A stretch of 27,008 nucleotides of DNA from a virus: positions 1 to 27,008 of IMG/VR virus record IMGVR_UViG_3300025759_000562. One strand, 5' to 3'. A model generated the notes under the pieces. It was not told where the DNA came from. It made no database searches and was given only the letters and a program-made list of their open reading frames with translations. Shown one piece after another: positions 4,530 to 12,484 of this stretch; position 1 is the first letter of the stretch; each line of letters starts with the position of its first letter. The position numbers and the translations under genes are program-made.

Positions 4530-5069
4530 ATGAATGTAGAAATCAACACTGAAAGTCTTGCAAATCTTTGTATTACCGCGGACGAGTATCTATATTTGTA
4601 TCTGCTGCATCAAAAAGCCTACGATATTCTATCGACTTTGAGCCTCACTGTAGACTCAGAGAAACTGCAAACCAAAGGCTATTTGAAATTGGGTCAAGAG
4701 ACCTCAGAACATACTGTAAGAGAGCCATTCTACTCCCACCTAGAGTCCCCCTTCTTACAAATGTGGTCTGAACTCTTGGCCCATTTTCCTCTAAAGGTGG
4801 GTGCTAGGGTTCTTAGAGCTAAGAATCCTATGGCCAAGGCTAACGAGAAAGCACGCATCAGATACGAGAAGTATCTGGGTGGGAACGTTGGGAAACACAA
4901 AGAGGTTATCAAAGCTCTGGATGTAGAGTTGGATATGCGTAGAGGAGATGACTCCCTCAAGTTTATGCAACAACTAACCACATGGGTGAACAATCACTCG
5001 TGGGAAAAATACATTGGACTAGACGATGAACCGACCAGTACCCCCTCCAGAATTACCAGAAGGCTCTAG
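4530..5069 (+). CDS. Possible helicase loader / replisome organizer (179 aa)
   Basis: A 179-residue protein ending in a segment reading FMQQLTTWVNNHSWEKYIG (residues 145-163). This resembles the final TWLN-x-x-x-WE motif common in phage replisome-organizer and DnaD-like proteins. The N-terminus (ITADEYLYLYLLHQKAYDIL) looks like a winged-helix lead. The basic middle, around AKANEKARIRYEKY, may bind DNA. It overlaps the DnaB-type helicase gene by 44 bases, where a helicase-loading partner would be expected. The role is inferred from the motif and position. I do not know a named family for the whole protein. Confidence 0.55.
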   Translation: MNVEINTESLANLCITADEYLYLYLLHQKAYDILSTLSLTVDSEKLQTKGYLKLGQETSEHTVREPFYSHLESPFLQMWSELLAHFPLKVGARVLRAKNPMAKANEKARIRYEKYLGGNVGKHKEVIKALDVELDMRRGDDSLKFMQQLTTWVNNHSWEKYIGLDDEPTSTPSRITRRL

Positions 5070-5982
5070 CCTACCCCAGCTTAGACATATCTCCAAAGAA
5101 GTAGAGCGTTCTATCCAACACGTACGTGATGGTATGAACGGTAACAGAAACGTACTGCCTACTAAATGGGAGAGATTGAATAAGAACCTCATGGGCGGCT
5201 TACAGCCCGGTAAGATGTATGTCATTGCCGGTAGACCTGGGGTTGGGAAGTCTGCATTCAGTAACCAGTTGATCTTCGATCTGCTAGACAAGAATGCTCA
5301 GAAAGATATAGTAGTCGTATACTGGAGCTTTGAGATGCCCGGTGACCAGCAGATATTACGTGCTGGCTCTAAGGACACCAAGCTACAGACCTTCGAGCTA
5401 CTATCAGTTGAGCAGAAACTATCTCAGGAGAAGTTTGATAGTTACGTGAATGAGACACAGAAGTACAAGGGCTACCCCATCTATTTCTGTTCTATCCCCC
5501 AAGACATGACAGCGGTCAAGAAAGTGAATGAAGCGATCTTCAGGAAGAGTCCTAGGAAGACGATCATCAACTTGATTGACCACTCTCGTCTTGTTATTGG
5601 GAGAGAGGATACAGAACTGCAGAAGCTAAACACCCTGTCCAAAGGGTGTATGTGGATGCAGTCAAAGATGGGGAGTGTTACAATACTTCTGTCCCAACTC
5701 AACAGGAATATCGAGCAAGAGCACAGAGCAAAGAATCAATACCAACCTCTCCTCACGGATTTGTTTGGGGGCGATTCTATTGGTCAAGATGCTCATGTTG
5801 TGATGATGCTCCAACGACCGTACGATCTGTACAACATTACAGATACATACTGTGGTGAAGACCCAGTAGGGTTGTTGGCTGTGCATGTAGAAAAGAATCG
5901 GGATGGATTGCTAGGCATGATCCCGTTTCAAACAGATTTATCAACGTTTACTATTAATGAACGCAAACTTGGAACTACCTAA
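5026..5982 (+). CDS. dnaB: DnaB-type replicative helicase (C-terminal core only)
   Basis: A 318-residue RecA-fold helicase of the DnaB family. Walker A is GRPGVGKS (residues 69-76), a SFEMPGDQQ segment follows as in the DnaB SLEM motif, then the NLIDHSRLV Walker B region, LLSQLNRNIE, GGDSIGQDA and the EKNRDG loop near the end. Full-length bacterial DnaB is about 470 residues. The N-terminal primase-binding domain is missing here, as in several phage helicases, and only about 45 residues precede the core. It would be the replication-fork unwinding motor, working with the primase-like and loader-like proteins encoded nearby. It overlaps genes on both sides. Confidence 0.9.
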   Translation: MNRPVPPPELPEGSSLPQLRHISKEVERSIQHVRDGMNGNRNVLPTKWERLNKNLMGGLQPGKMYVIAGRPGVGKSAFSNQLIFDLLDKNAQKDIVVVYWSFEMPGDQQILRAGSKDTKLQTFELLSVEQKLSQEKFDSYVNETQKYKGYPIYFCSIPQDMTAVKKVNEAIFRKSPRKTIINLIDHSRLVIGREDTELQKLNTLSKGCMWMQSKMGSVTILLSQLNRNIEQEHRAKNQYQPLLTDLFGGDSIGQDAHVVMMLQRPYDLYNITDTYCGEDPVGLLAVHVEKNRDGLLGMIPFQTDLSTFTINERKLGTT

Positions 5983-6667
5983 GAAGAAGGTGAAAGCCCT
6001 TCGAAAGTCTCCCAAGAACATGGTCTTGTATGGACCACCTAAGATTGGTAAGACAACAGCACTCTCTTCATTGGAGGACTGTTTGATTCTCGATCTAGAG
6101 GACGGTACTGACATGGTTGAAGCGCTTAAGATTAAAGCGCACAACCTAACTGAGCTGTCTCAGATCGGGCAATCTATTATCAAGGAGGGTAGACCGTACA
6201 AGTATGTAGCAGTAGACACAATTACTCAGCTGGAAATTTGGTGTGAGTCAGAGGCTAAGGTACTCTACAGAAACACACCAATGGGTAAGAACTTTGACAG
6301 AGACAACAAAGGTCTGTCTGTTCTTTCTTTGCCTAATGGCGCTGGGTATTTGTATTTGCGTATGGCGTACAAGAAGTGGTTGGACAGGTTGAGTAAACTT
6401 GCCGACCATGTGATTCTGGTTGGTCACCTCAAAGACAAGGTGATCGAGAAGAAAGGTAAAGAGGTAACCTCTAAGGACCTCGACCTGACTGGTAAGATCA
6501 GAGGTATCACATGCGCTAATGCCGATGCTATTGGGTATGTCTTCCGTGAGGGGGACAAGACCATGATCAGCTTTGATGCTGGTCAAGACGTAAATGCTGG
6601 TTCTCGATGTGATCACCTGAAAGGGAAGGTCATGGAACTAGATTGGACAAACATTTTTATTGATTAA
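5957..6667 (+). CDS. Sak4-like RecA-fold ATPase (AAA_24 phage nucleotide-binding protein)
   Basis: A 236-residue ATPase. Walker A is GPPKIGKT (residues 26-33), an acidic LILDLEDGTD strand follows, and the hydrophobic strand YVAVDTITQLE serves as Walker B. Later come ILVGHLKDK and a GKIRGITCANADAIGYVF segment. This order is that of the phage AAA ATPases called Sak4 or 'phage nucleotide-binding protein', a minimal RecA-core family that anneals or pairs single-stranded DNA with a partner SSB. It follows the DnaB gene with a 26-base overlap and lies two genes before a possible ssDNA-binding protein, which fits a Sak4/SSB pair. Family confidence is good and the biochemical role is inferred. Confidence 0.82.
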   Translation: MNANLELPKKKVKALRKSPKNMVLYGPPKIGKTTALSSLEDCLILDLEDGTDMVEALKIKAHNLTELSQIGQSIIKEGRPYKYVAVDTITQLEIWCESEAKVLYRNTPMGKNFDRDNKGLSVLSLPNGAGYLYLRMAYKKWLDRLSKLADHVILVGHLKDKVIEKKGKEVTSKDLDLTGKIRGITCANADAIGYVFREGDKTMISFDAGQDVNAGSRCDHLKGKVMELDWTNIFID

Positions 6668-6672
6668 CTGCG

Positions 6673-7092
6673 ATGATTGACGCAAAAGTAAATGAGCAGC
6701 AGGAGGTTCAGACTAACCCAACCCCTGCAGTAATCACCGTTAGCGGTGTGATCAGTGATCTTGACAACGGTATTGACCGTGATGGGATTGCTACTAAGTA
6801 TGGCTTGACTAAAGCTGAAGTGAAGATTATGTTCCAACACCCAGCCCTCAAGGGTAAGCGTGTGAAGAAGAACAAAGTCAAGTCACTTCGCTTCAAGTTG
6901 GTGGATGATGTAACCCCAAAGGTTGATCCTAACCAGATGGACCTGCAAGACTGCATTGACTGCCCTCAGATTGAGGAGACTCAGGCTGAAGCTACTCTTG
7001 ACCAAGAAACTGTTAACGAGGTGTATACTGATACCCGCAGTGAAAACGAATACGAAACACTTAATACCTTTTTGAACGATGGCGATAGCTAG
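6673..7092 (+). CDS. Small acidic protein with HTH-like segment (139 aa)
   Basis: A 139-residue protein in three parts: a beta-like start (PAVITVSGVISDL), a helix-turn-helix-like core (GIATKYGLTKAEVKIMFQHP, about residues 38-57) with a basic patch KGKRVKKNKVK, and a long acidic tail from about residue 80. An N-terminal DNA-binding part with an acidic tail would suit a partner of the ssDNA-handling proteins on either side. I do not recognise a named family. Its TAG stop lies 14 bases inside the next gene. Confidence 0.7.
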   Translation: MIDAKVNEQQEVQTNPTPAVITVSGVISDLDNGIDRDGIATKYGLTKAEVKIMFQHPALKGKRVKKNKVKSLRFKLVDDVTPKVDPNQMDLQDCIDCPQIEETQAEATLDQETVNEVYTDTRSENEYETLNTFLNDGDS

Positions 7093-7867
7093 TAATAATT
7101 CTCAAGAAGCTGTAGCTGGTGGTGGCGTAACCCTGTACGTGGGTATCGCCCCTATGAGCGTAGTAGCTGTTAACCCAACTCAAGCAGAGCTTGCTGATCT
7201 GGGTGTAAACCTTAAGTCAGAACCAGAGTACACTGGAGTCACTATTAATGACAACGTGTACAACAAGGTTACCTTCTGGGTAAACCACGTTGGTCCTGAC
7301 TTCCTCACCCGCTTTGATGTCTTGATGCAACCAAACCATCGAGTGAACAAGGACGGTGACAAGTACATGTTTACTAACAACCGTGCTCAGATCTCTTGGA
7401 GTGATTCTGATCCTTCAACTAAGTACGATTGGTACAATGGTGAAGGTGTACGTAAAGCCTACGTTGGTGAGGATACCTTGCTCAACTTCCTGAAGGCTTG
7501 GGCTAACGTATCTAACGATGGTGATTGCTATCTAGAATCTATTGACCAGATCGTCAATGGTGATGTAGCTGAGCTGCGTGGGTATGTAGATGCACTTAAA
7601 GACAACAAGGTTCGTCTGCTGCTGGGTGTTAAGGATGAGAAGTACCAGAGTGTGTACACTAAGCACTTCGGTAGACTCAAGCCTCAGCGTAACGACCTGT
7701 TCGTTAAAGAACTGAACGGTGATTACGGTGCATTCAATGCTGAGTACAATGCTGACCTAGCGCTTCGTCGTTGGGAACCAGTTCTTGTAGCTCCAGACAG
7801 TGAGACTCCTAATGATCCACTAGGTTTGCAAGAGAACCAAGCTACCTTGGACCAAGCTCCTTGGTAA
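7079..7867 (+). CDS. Conserved replication-module protein, possible ssDNA-binding protein (262 aa)
   Basis: A 262-residue protein of a kind I recognise as recurring in phages of Bacteroidota, beside recombination ATPases. Recognisable blocks are VAVNPTQAELADLGVNLKSE (residues about 30-49), the aromatic NNRAQISWSD region, YVGEDTLLNFLKAWANV, KVRLLLGVKDEKYQSVYTKH, and FVKELNGDYGAFNAEYNADL. It ends in an Asp/Gln-rich tail with a terminal aromatic, ATLDQAPW, loosely like the partner-binding tail of SSB proteins. That tail, the beta-rich look and the place after a Sak4-like gene suggest ssDNA binding. This is an inference, not a family-based fact. Codon use appears richer in GGT/GCT/AAC codons than in its neighbours, as in highly expressed genes. 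Confidence 0.65.
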   Translation: MAIASNNSQEAVAGGGVTLYVGIAPMSVVAVNPTQAELADLGVNLKSEPEYTGVTINDNVYNKVTFWVNHVGPDFLTRFDVLMQPNHRVNKDGDKYMFTNNRAQISWSDSDPSTKYDWYNGEGVRKAYVGEDTLLNFLKAWANVSNDGDCYLESIDQIVNGDVAELRGYVDALKDNKVRLLLGVKDEKYQSVYTKHFGRLKPQRNDLFVKELNGDYGAFNAEYNADLALRRWEPVLVAPDSETPNDPLGLQENQATLDQAPW

Positions 7868-7885
7868 TAGGAACAGCTGGGGCTG

Positions 7886-8920
7886 ATGGGAGTAAATGCT
7901 AGACGCAGTGAGGACTATCTTCACACGGATGTCATCCTCTCTAAGATCACTGAGTACGATATTTTCAGATTCTACTGTCCTAATTTTAAGCAGGTCGGGC
8001 AGAAGTTTAAGTCTGATCTACGTAGTGATAACTCCCCAACTGTAAGTATAGTGATGTGGAAAGGGCGCCTGTTGTACAAAGACTTCGGGCGCCCAGACCA
8101 CACTTTTAATTGCTTTGGGTATGTTATGCACAAGTACTCTCTGGGCTTCCGAGAATGTTTATGCGTTATTAGTACTGACTTTGGTCTTGGTCTTACCAAG
8201 CATAATAGTAACAGTGCAGTGGTGGCGAAAACGTATGGAGTCCAAGAGATCGAAGAGAAGAAAGGAGCTAGAATCCAGGTAAAACGACGGGCTTGGGATA
8301 CTAGAGATAAAGAGTTTTGGGAACAGTTTGCTATTACTAAAGCTCTTTTGACTAAATTTAGGGTCTCACCTATTGAATACTTTTGGATCAATGAAACGCG
8401 TTTTCGATGCTATACGATCAGCTATGCTTATGACTTTCCTTTGGGTCGTAAACTTTATTGCCCGCTTGAGTCGGATCATAAATGGTATAGCAACACACCT
8501 AAAGAATGCGTACAAGGCTACGATCAACTTCCTCAAACTGGGGCGGTTGTATTTCTTACAAGTTCCCTCAAGGATATCATGTGTTTGGAGGTGCTTGGCT
8601 ATCAATCCGTTGCACTTCAAAGCGAAATGCAAATGCCAGACGAAGCTCTGATTAAAGAGCTGAAGTCTAGGTTCGATAGGGTTGTAGTGCTGTATGACAA
8701 CGACTACGATTCTGAAACTAATCCCGGCCAGACTATGGCTGAGAAGATCTGCGATGAGTACACACTCATCAACGTCTGCATTCCGGCTGAGTATCAGTCG
8801 AAAGACATCTCAGATCTAATCAAGAATCATGGAGTTGGTGAGGCAGATAACTTTATAAAGAACAGTTTACCTCATGGAATCACCGTACTACACAGACCAA
8901 AAGATTCGGACACAGATTGA
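7886..8920 (+). CDS. DnaG-like TOPRIM primase-related protein
   Basis: A 344-residue protein with the layout of phage DnaG relatives. Residues about 28-85 resemble the N-terminal domain (FKSDLRSDNSPTVSI, then LLYKDFG), but without the CHC2 zinc ligands. A TOPRIM domain follows, with TSSLKD (225-230) in place of the usual Glu-containing motif and VVVLYDNDYDS (267-277) keeping the acidic D-x-D element. The replaced glutamate is seen in some phage TOPRIM proteins and leaves full primase activity uncertain. It most likely primes DNA synthesis with the DnaB-type helicase encoded upstream. The end overlaps the next gene by 47 bases. Confidence 0.8.
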   Translation: MGVNARRSEDYLHTDVILSKITEYDIFRFYCPNFKQVGQKFKSDLRSDNSPTVSIVMWKGRLLYKDFGRPDHTFNCFGYVMHKYSLGFRECLCVISTDFGLGLTKHNSNSAVVAKTYGVQEIEEKKGARIQVKRRAWDTRDKEFWEQFAITKALLTKFRVSPIEYFWINETRFRCYTISYAYDFPLGRKLYCPLESDHKWYSNTPKECVQGYDQLPQTGAVVFLTSSLKDIMCLEVLGYQSVALQSEMQMPDEALIKELKSRFDRVVVLYDNDYDSETNPGQTMAEKICDEYTLINVCIPAEYQSKDISDLIKNHGVGEADNFIKNSLPHGITVLHRPKDSDTD

Positions 8921-9098
8921 TACAATCCTACACAAAGCCTCTACTATGATGGCTAACATCGGGACAAGAACTCCCCTAGATGTTGGAGATCAGAACGAAG
9001 CTAAACGACTAGAAAAAGAATGGCTAGAAGAGGTAAAAGAACTGGATCACGAAATGTACCAAAGTCTCGTACCACAAGCGGGTACCGAGGAAAAATAA
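8874..9098 (+). CDS. Small helical protein (74 aa)
   Basis: A 74-residue protein, MESPYYTDQKIRTQIDTILH at the start, wholly helical in appearance, with an acidic NEAKRLEKEWLEEVKELDHE stretch near residues 40-60. It is sandwiched between the primase-like and nuclease genes and overlaps both (47 bases upstream, 79 bases downstream). The unusually long overlaps constrain both reading frames. No family is recognised. It may be an accessory subunit of one of these enzymes, but only position suggests it. Confidence 0.6.
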   Translation: MESPYYTDQKIRTQIDTILHKASTMMANIGTRTPLDVGDQNEAKRLEKEWLEEVKELDHEMYQSLVPQAGTEEK

Positions 9099-9517
9099 AG
9101 GCTAAGCGCAAAGAGGTAGATGGGATTAAATTCCGCTCGATGCTCGAAGCCTTTTGTTATCGTAAGCTCAAAGAGGCTGGGATTGAAAATGATTACGAGA
9201 AACACAAGTACGTGCTTCTTGAGGGTTTTCATTATGCTAATTCGTCTTACGAAGACAATGGTAAGACTGGGTACCAAGACAAGAAGAAGTACAAGGTAAG
9301 GGACATTACATACACCCCTGACTTTGTAGACCCGAAAGGGAAGTGGATCATCGAATGCAAAGGATTTGCTAATGAACGATTCCCACTCAAGTGGAAGATG
9401 TTCAAGAAGCTGATGATGGAGCAAGATGACCCACCTGTACTCTTTGTCCCACGGAACCAGAACCAGTGTATAAAAACCGTAGAAGCTATTTTAGAACTAA
9501 CAGCCCCGACCGAATAA
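9020..9517 (+). CDS. DUF1064-like PD-(D/E)xK nuclease
   Basis: A 165-residue protein with a basic N-terminus (MARRGKRTGSRNVPKSRTTS) and a nuclease core: FRSMLEAFCYRKLKEAGI (Glu43), TPDF (Asp101) and IIECKG (Glu112, Lys114). The spacing E...D...E-x-K is the PD-(D/E)xK pattern. The SMLE-A-x-x-Y start and TPDF are typical of DUF1064 phage proteins, predicted Holliday-junction or branched-DNA nucleases. It would suit resolution of replication intermediates. It starts within the previous gene. Its TAA stop (9515-9517) lies in the loop of the terminator hairpin that ends this operon. Confidence 0.85.
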   Translation: MARRGKRTGSRNVPKSRTTSGYRGKIKAKRKEVDGIKFRSMLEAFCYRKLKEAGIENDYEKHKYVLLEGFHYANSSYEDNGKTGYQDKKKYKVRDITYTPDFVDPKGKWIIECKGFANERFPLKWKMFKKLMMEQDDPPVLFVPRNQNQCIKTVEAILELTAPTE

Positions 9518-9530
9518 GTTGGGGCTTTTT
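9502..9530 (+). terminator. Intrinsic terminator ending the replication operon
   Basis: AGCCCCGAC (9502-9510) pairs with GTTGGGGCT (9518-9526), nine pairs with one G-T, around a seven-base loop CGAATAA, followed by TTTTT. The stem starts inside the nuclease gene, and the gene's TAA stop fills the last three loop bases. The next start codon is at 9543, so a promoter for the following unit may lie within or upstream of this region, or termination may be partial. Confidence 0.9.
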
Positions 9531-9542
9531 ATTTATGTAAAC

Positions 9543-9863
9543 ATGAACACATTCAACACACTAACTGAGCCGTTATGGGTACAGCAGTATAAAGCTCACG
9601 AGATAAAACCTGGCGATTTGGTGACTGTAGCATATGGAAGTGGTGTAGAGTTCGCCATGTTCTTGAGATGGACTGGGGATGCAGGAGGGGCACACTTTAA
9701 ATTCCTTCCGTGCAATTCCGGTGATATAGATCAGAAAATCTCTAAGCATGTGGACTACATCAACAGTCATGCTAAGCACAGAGTACGCCCATTTGACGAG
9801 TCGTTACTAATTCCAGAATACACTACTTACTTACAGAAACTTAGAAACCTTTACTTCAATTGA
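9543..9863 (+). CDS. Hypothetical protein (106 aa), first gene after the terminator
   Basis: A 106-residue protein starting MNTFNTLTEPLWVQQYKAHE. The upstream in-frame TTG (9519) lies in the terminator stem, so ATG 9543 is chosen. A beta-rich centre with KPGDLVTVAYGSGVEFAMFL (about residues 23-42) looks like a small barrel of the SH3 kind, followed by a helical end (YTTYLQKLRNLYFN). No family is recognised. It lies two bases before the rIIA-like gene and is probably co-transcribed with it. Confidence 0.7.
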   Translation: MNTFNTLTEPLWVQQYKAHEIKPGDLVTVAYGSGVEFAMFLRWTGDAGGAHFKFLPCNSGDIDQKISKHVDYINSHAKHRVRPFDESLLIPEYTTYLQKLRNLYFN

Positions 9864-9864
9864 G

Positions 9865-12471
9865 ATGAGTATCAAGACTATTGATCAATCTGTGCGATCT
9901 AACACAGCAGGGTTAGAGAAGCGCATTAACAAGGGTGCTGAGAAGATGGTGTTTGACATCCTTCAATCAACTCAGTACTCTACCCCTATTCCTTCGACCA
10001 TACGTGAGCTGGTGACAAACGCCTGCGATTCACAACGTGAGAAGGAAGTGGCTATTGAGATTTTGACAGGAGAGAAGAAAGAGGCTGACTACTATATCCG
10101 CAGAGATGGGGAGCAGTACGTTGACTCTAACTTTGATCCCACGTACTACAACCTAGCTAATCTAAACACAGAGAATAACAATGTCACAATTAACTACTAC
10201 CGCAACGAAGGTGTTGGGTTTTGTGACAGAGTTGAGATCATAGACCACGGTGTTGGGATTGGGGATGGAAGACTAGAGGGTGTATTGGAGCTTGGGTATT
10301 CTACTAAGCGTAATACCTCTCAGAACTTTGGTGCCTTTGGATTGGGTGCTAAGGTTGCCCTATCTACTGGGGTAGACTTCTACACTATTGAGACTGTACA
10401 CAACGGTAAGCGATTCAAGTGTAACTGCTATCCGTACAAGACAGACTTCTTGATCCCTAAGTTTAATCCTAGCATTACGTTTAGTGATGGGACTGAGGTG
10501 CACTACGAGCCCACAGAGGATAAGAACTATACTATAGTTTCCTTTGGGGTAAAGAAGCATAACCGCTCTCGATACGAGGATGCAATCTCAGATCAGCTGA
10601 CCTACCTAGATAACGTCAAGTTCTTTATTAAGGAGGGTGAGTATAGCAGAGAGGTTAACTTTCAGTCTGAGGTAATCTACAACTCAGATACTCTCGTAGT
10701 TACAAACTATGGTACGTACTACAAGCCTCACATCATCATTGTCAAGGAGCCTGGCTCTAGCACTGGGATTAACTACGGGTACGTAGACTTCCGTGAGCTG
10801 GAGATGGAGCAGCTGTTTGGTAATGTGGGTCTGAAGTGTCCCATTCGACAGGCTATCAAAGGCACTTACGGGCAGGAGATAGTTATTCAGGATGGTGTAG
10901 AGGTTACCCCATCACGAGAGAAGGTTATCTGGAACGAGCACACTAAGAAGTTTATTCAAGGTGTGATTGACAGGGCTGCTGACGAAGCTACCTCTATTGT
11001 AGAGGAGAGCCTGAAAGAAGATGACTTTCTCAAGTGGGTGAATACCTGTAGAGATGTCTTGTTCAAGAACAACATTGCTGGGAACAGCGGAGTGTTGAAG
11101 CAACTGAGTAAGATCATCGACACAAACAAGATGTCCCCTAAGTATCCTAAGGACAAGTCTATCAAGTTCTCTGGTCCCCAGAGTTTGCTCGACGGACTGA
11201 GTGTCAAGTATGTTACTCAGTACGTCAAGAAAGGTAAGATACACATAGAGACTGAGTCTTTGAAGTCTTGGGCAGATGTAAACTTTGGCAAGATCTACTT
11301 CCGTGAGGAAGCTGGTAGGTCTAGAAATAAGGATCTGTACTTGACTGATGGGGGTACTAAGGCAGTCATCATTACCTGTACTGCAGATGTAGAGCCTGAA
11401 GTCCTACAGTATCTCAAAGACTCCTCGTTGCTAAAAAGCTACGATGATCTAGAGGTACCTGAAGACTGGTTATCTGGACTGAAGGGTAGAGAGGAAGCTA
11501 TTGAGCAGAATAATGCTTTGACTGGGTTGACTCGCGAAGAACGTCGTAAGGTTGAGCAGCGTATTGTTGCTTTTACTCTACGTCGTGACCACACGGAGCA
11601 TAGTAATTACATCCTGGACAAGGTGGAGCCAAAGTTGTCTACAGTTATGACCTCAGATCGACTTACGTACTATGGTACTAAGGAGGATCAGAACAAGCTG
11701 GTGATGGCTGCTAACATGCTAGCTCTTCAGGCTCCTCAACTACGGGATATAACAAATAAATTTATAAGCTATGTTGAAGATGGTCCCGCTTTCTATGTAG
11801 ATGAGAAACCAGTACGTTTTCAAGGCTGGTACAAAAGAGAGCTTGAGGAAGAGAAATTGAAGTCATTCTCTACTCCTCAGCTTCTTAGAGTTAGCAAGGC
11901 TAATGTCAAATACGTTTCTAAAAACCCAAACTGCAAACACATTGATGAGTTCTTTTGTCAATGGGATGCAGAGACAAACACTATATCTATGGACAAACAT
12001 GCAGGCAAGTGGATGGCTGCAAGCGCTATTGGTAACGTCCCGCGTTGGATAGGGGATTGCTCCTTTATCCCTGGATGGGAGGACCTGTACAATAAGCTAA
12101 TCAAGGTTAGGGAGATCTACAGACCCTATACAATGCCACCAGCTGAAGAGTGTAAGGAGGTGATGGATCTAATGAGTAGAATTTTAGAGTTCCAGAACTT
12201 TGCAACTACTACAGATGATGCAGATGCCCTTGCGTTTAAGTCTAAAGAACTGTTTATTGTTAATGACGTCAGTGCTGCAAAGGTATTTGACCCTGAGTTG
12301 ATTAGGCTTGCAAAAGTTATGGAGGAAATCTGTGATGGGATTAGCCCTTTGATGGAGAACCTTAACTTTGCAGTGCTTGATTCAACCGGATTAGAGCGAG
12401 AGCTCACCCACTATCTCAAGTCTCGCGGCAAGCTTGATATAGAAGTTAACATGCCGCAATCTAACCCTTAA
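9865..12471 (+). CDS. rIIA: rIIA-like GHKL-fold ATPase
   Basis: An 868-residue protein with a GHKL (Bergerat) ATP-binding domain at its start. The N box is RELVTNACDSQ (Glu48, Asn52, Asp55), the G1 box is EIIDHGVGIG (Asp127), and the G2 box is FGAFGLGAKVAL (155-166) after GYSTKRN. T4 rIIA, of similar size (725 residues), has the same domain and works with rIIB, which is encoded next here. The pair prevents host exclusion systems such as lambda RexAB from stopping T4 infection and associates with the membrane. This copy is somewhat longer, with a large C-terminal region I cannot place. The ATPase and the pairing are well supported. An anti-exclusion role in this phage is inference. Confidence 0.85.
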   Translation: MSIKTIDQSVRSNTAGLEKRINKGAEKMVFDILQSTQYSTPIPSTIRELVTNACDSQREKEVAIEILTGEKKEADYYIRRDGEQYVDSNFDPTYYNLANLNTENNNVTINYYRNEGVGFCDRVEIIDHGVGIGDGRLEGVLELGYSTKRNTSQNFGAFGLGAKVALSTGVDFYTIETVHNGKRFKCNCYPYKTDFLIPKFNPSITFSDGTEVHYEPTEDKNYTIVSFGVKKHNRSRYEDAISDQLTYLDNVKFFIKEGEYSREVNFQSEVIYNSDTLVVTNYGTYYKPHIIIVKEPGSSTGINYGYVDFRELEMEQLFGNVGLKCPIRQAIKGTYGQEIVIQDGVEVTPSREKVIWNEHTKKFIQGVIDRAADEATSIVEESLKEDDFLKWVNTCRDVLFKNNIAGNSGVLKQLSKIIDTNKMSPKYPKDKSIKFSGPQSLLDGLSVKYVTQYVKKGKIHIETESLKSWADVNFGKIYFREEAGRSRNKDLYLTDGGTKAVIITCTADVEPEVLQYLKDSSLLKSYDDLEVPEDWLSGLKGREEAIEQNNALTGLTREERRKVEQRIVAFTLRRDHTEHSNYILDKVEPKLSTVMTSDRLTYYGTKEDQNKLVMAANMLALQAPQLRDITNKFISYVEDGPAFYVDEKPVRFQGWYKRELEEEKLKSFSTPQLLRVSKANVKYVSKNPNCKHIDEFFCQWDAETNTISMDKHAGKWMAASAIGNVPRWIGDCSFIPGWEDLYNKLIKVREIYRPYTMPPAEECKEVMDLMSRILEFQNFATTTDDADALAFKSKELFIVNDVSAAKVFDPELIRLAKVMEEICDGISPLMENLNFAVLDSTGLERELTHYLKSRGKLDIEVNMPQSNP

Positions 12472-12484
12472 TCATTTCAGTAAA

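Noticed and set aside
9519-9542. TTG start extending the 106-residue gene upstream
   Set aside because: The extra codons lie within the terminator stem and T run. ATG 9543 is a better start.
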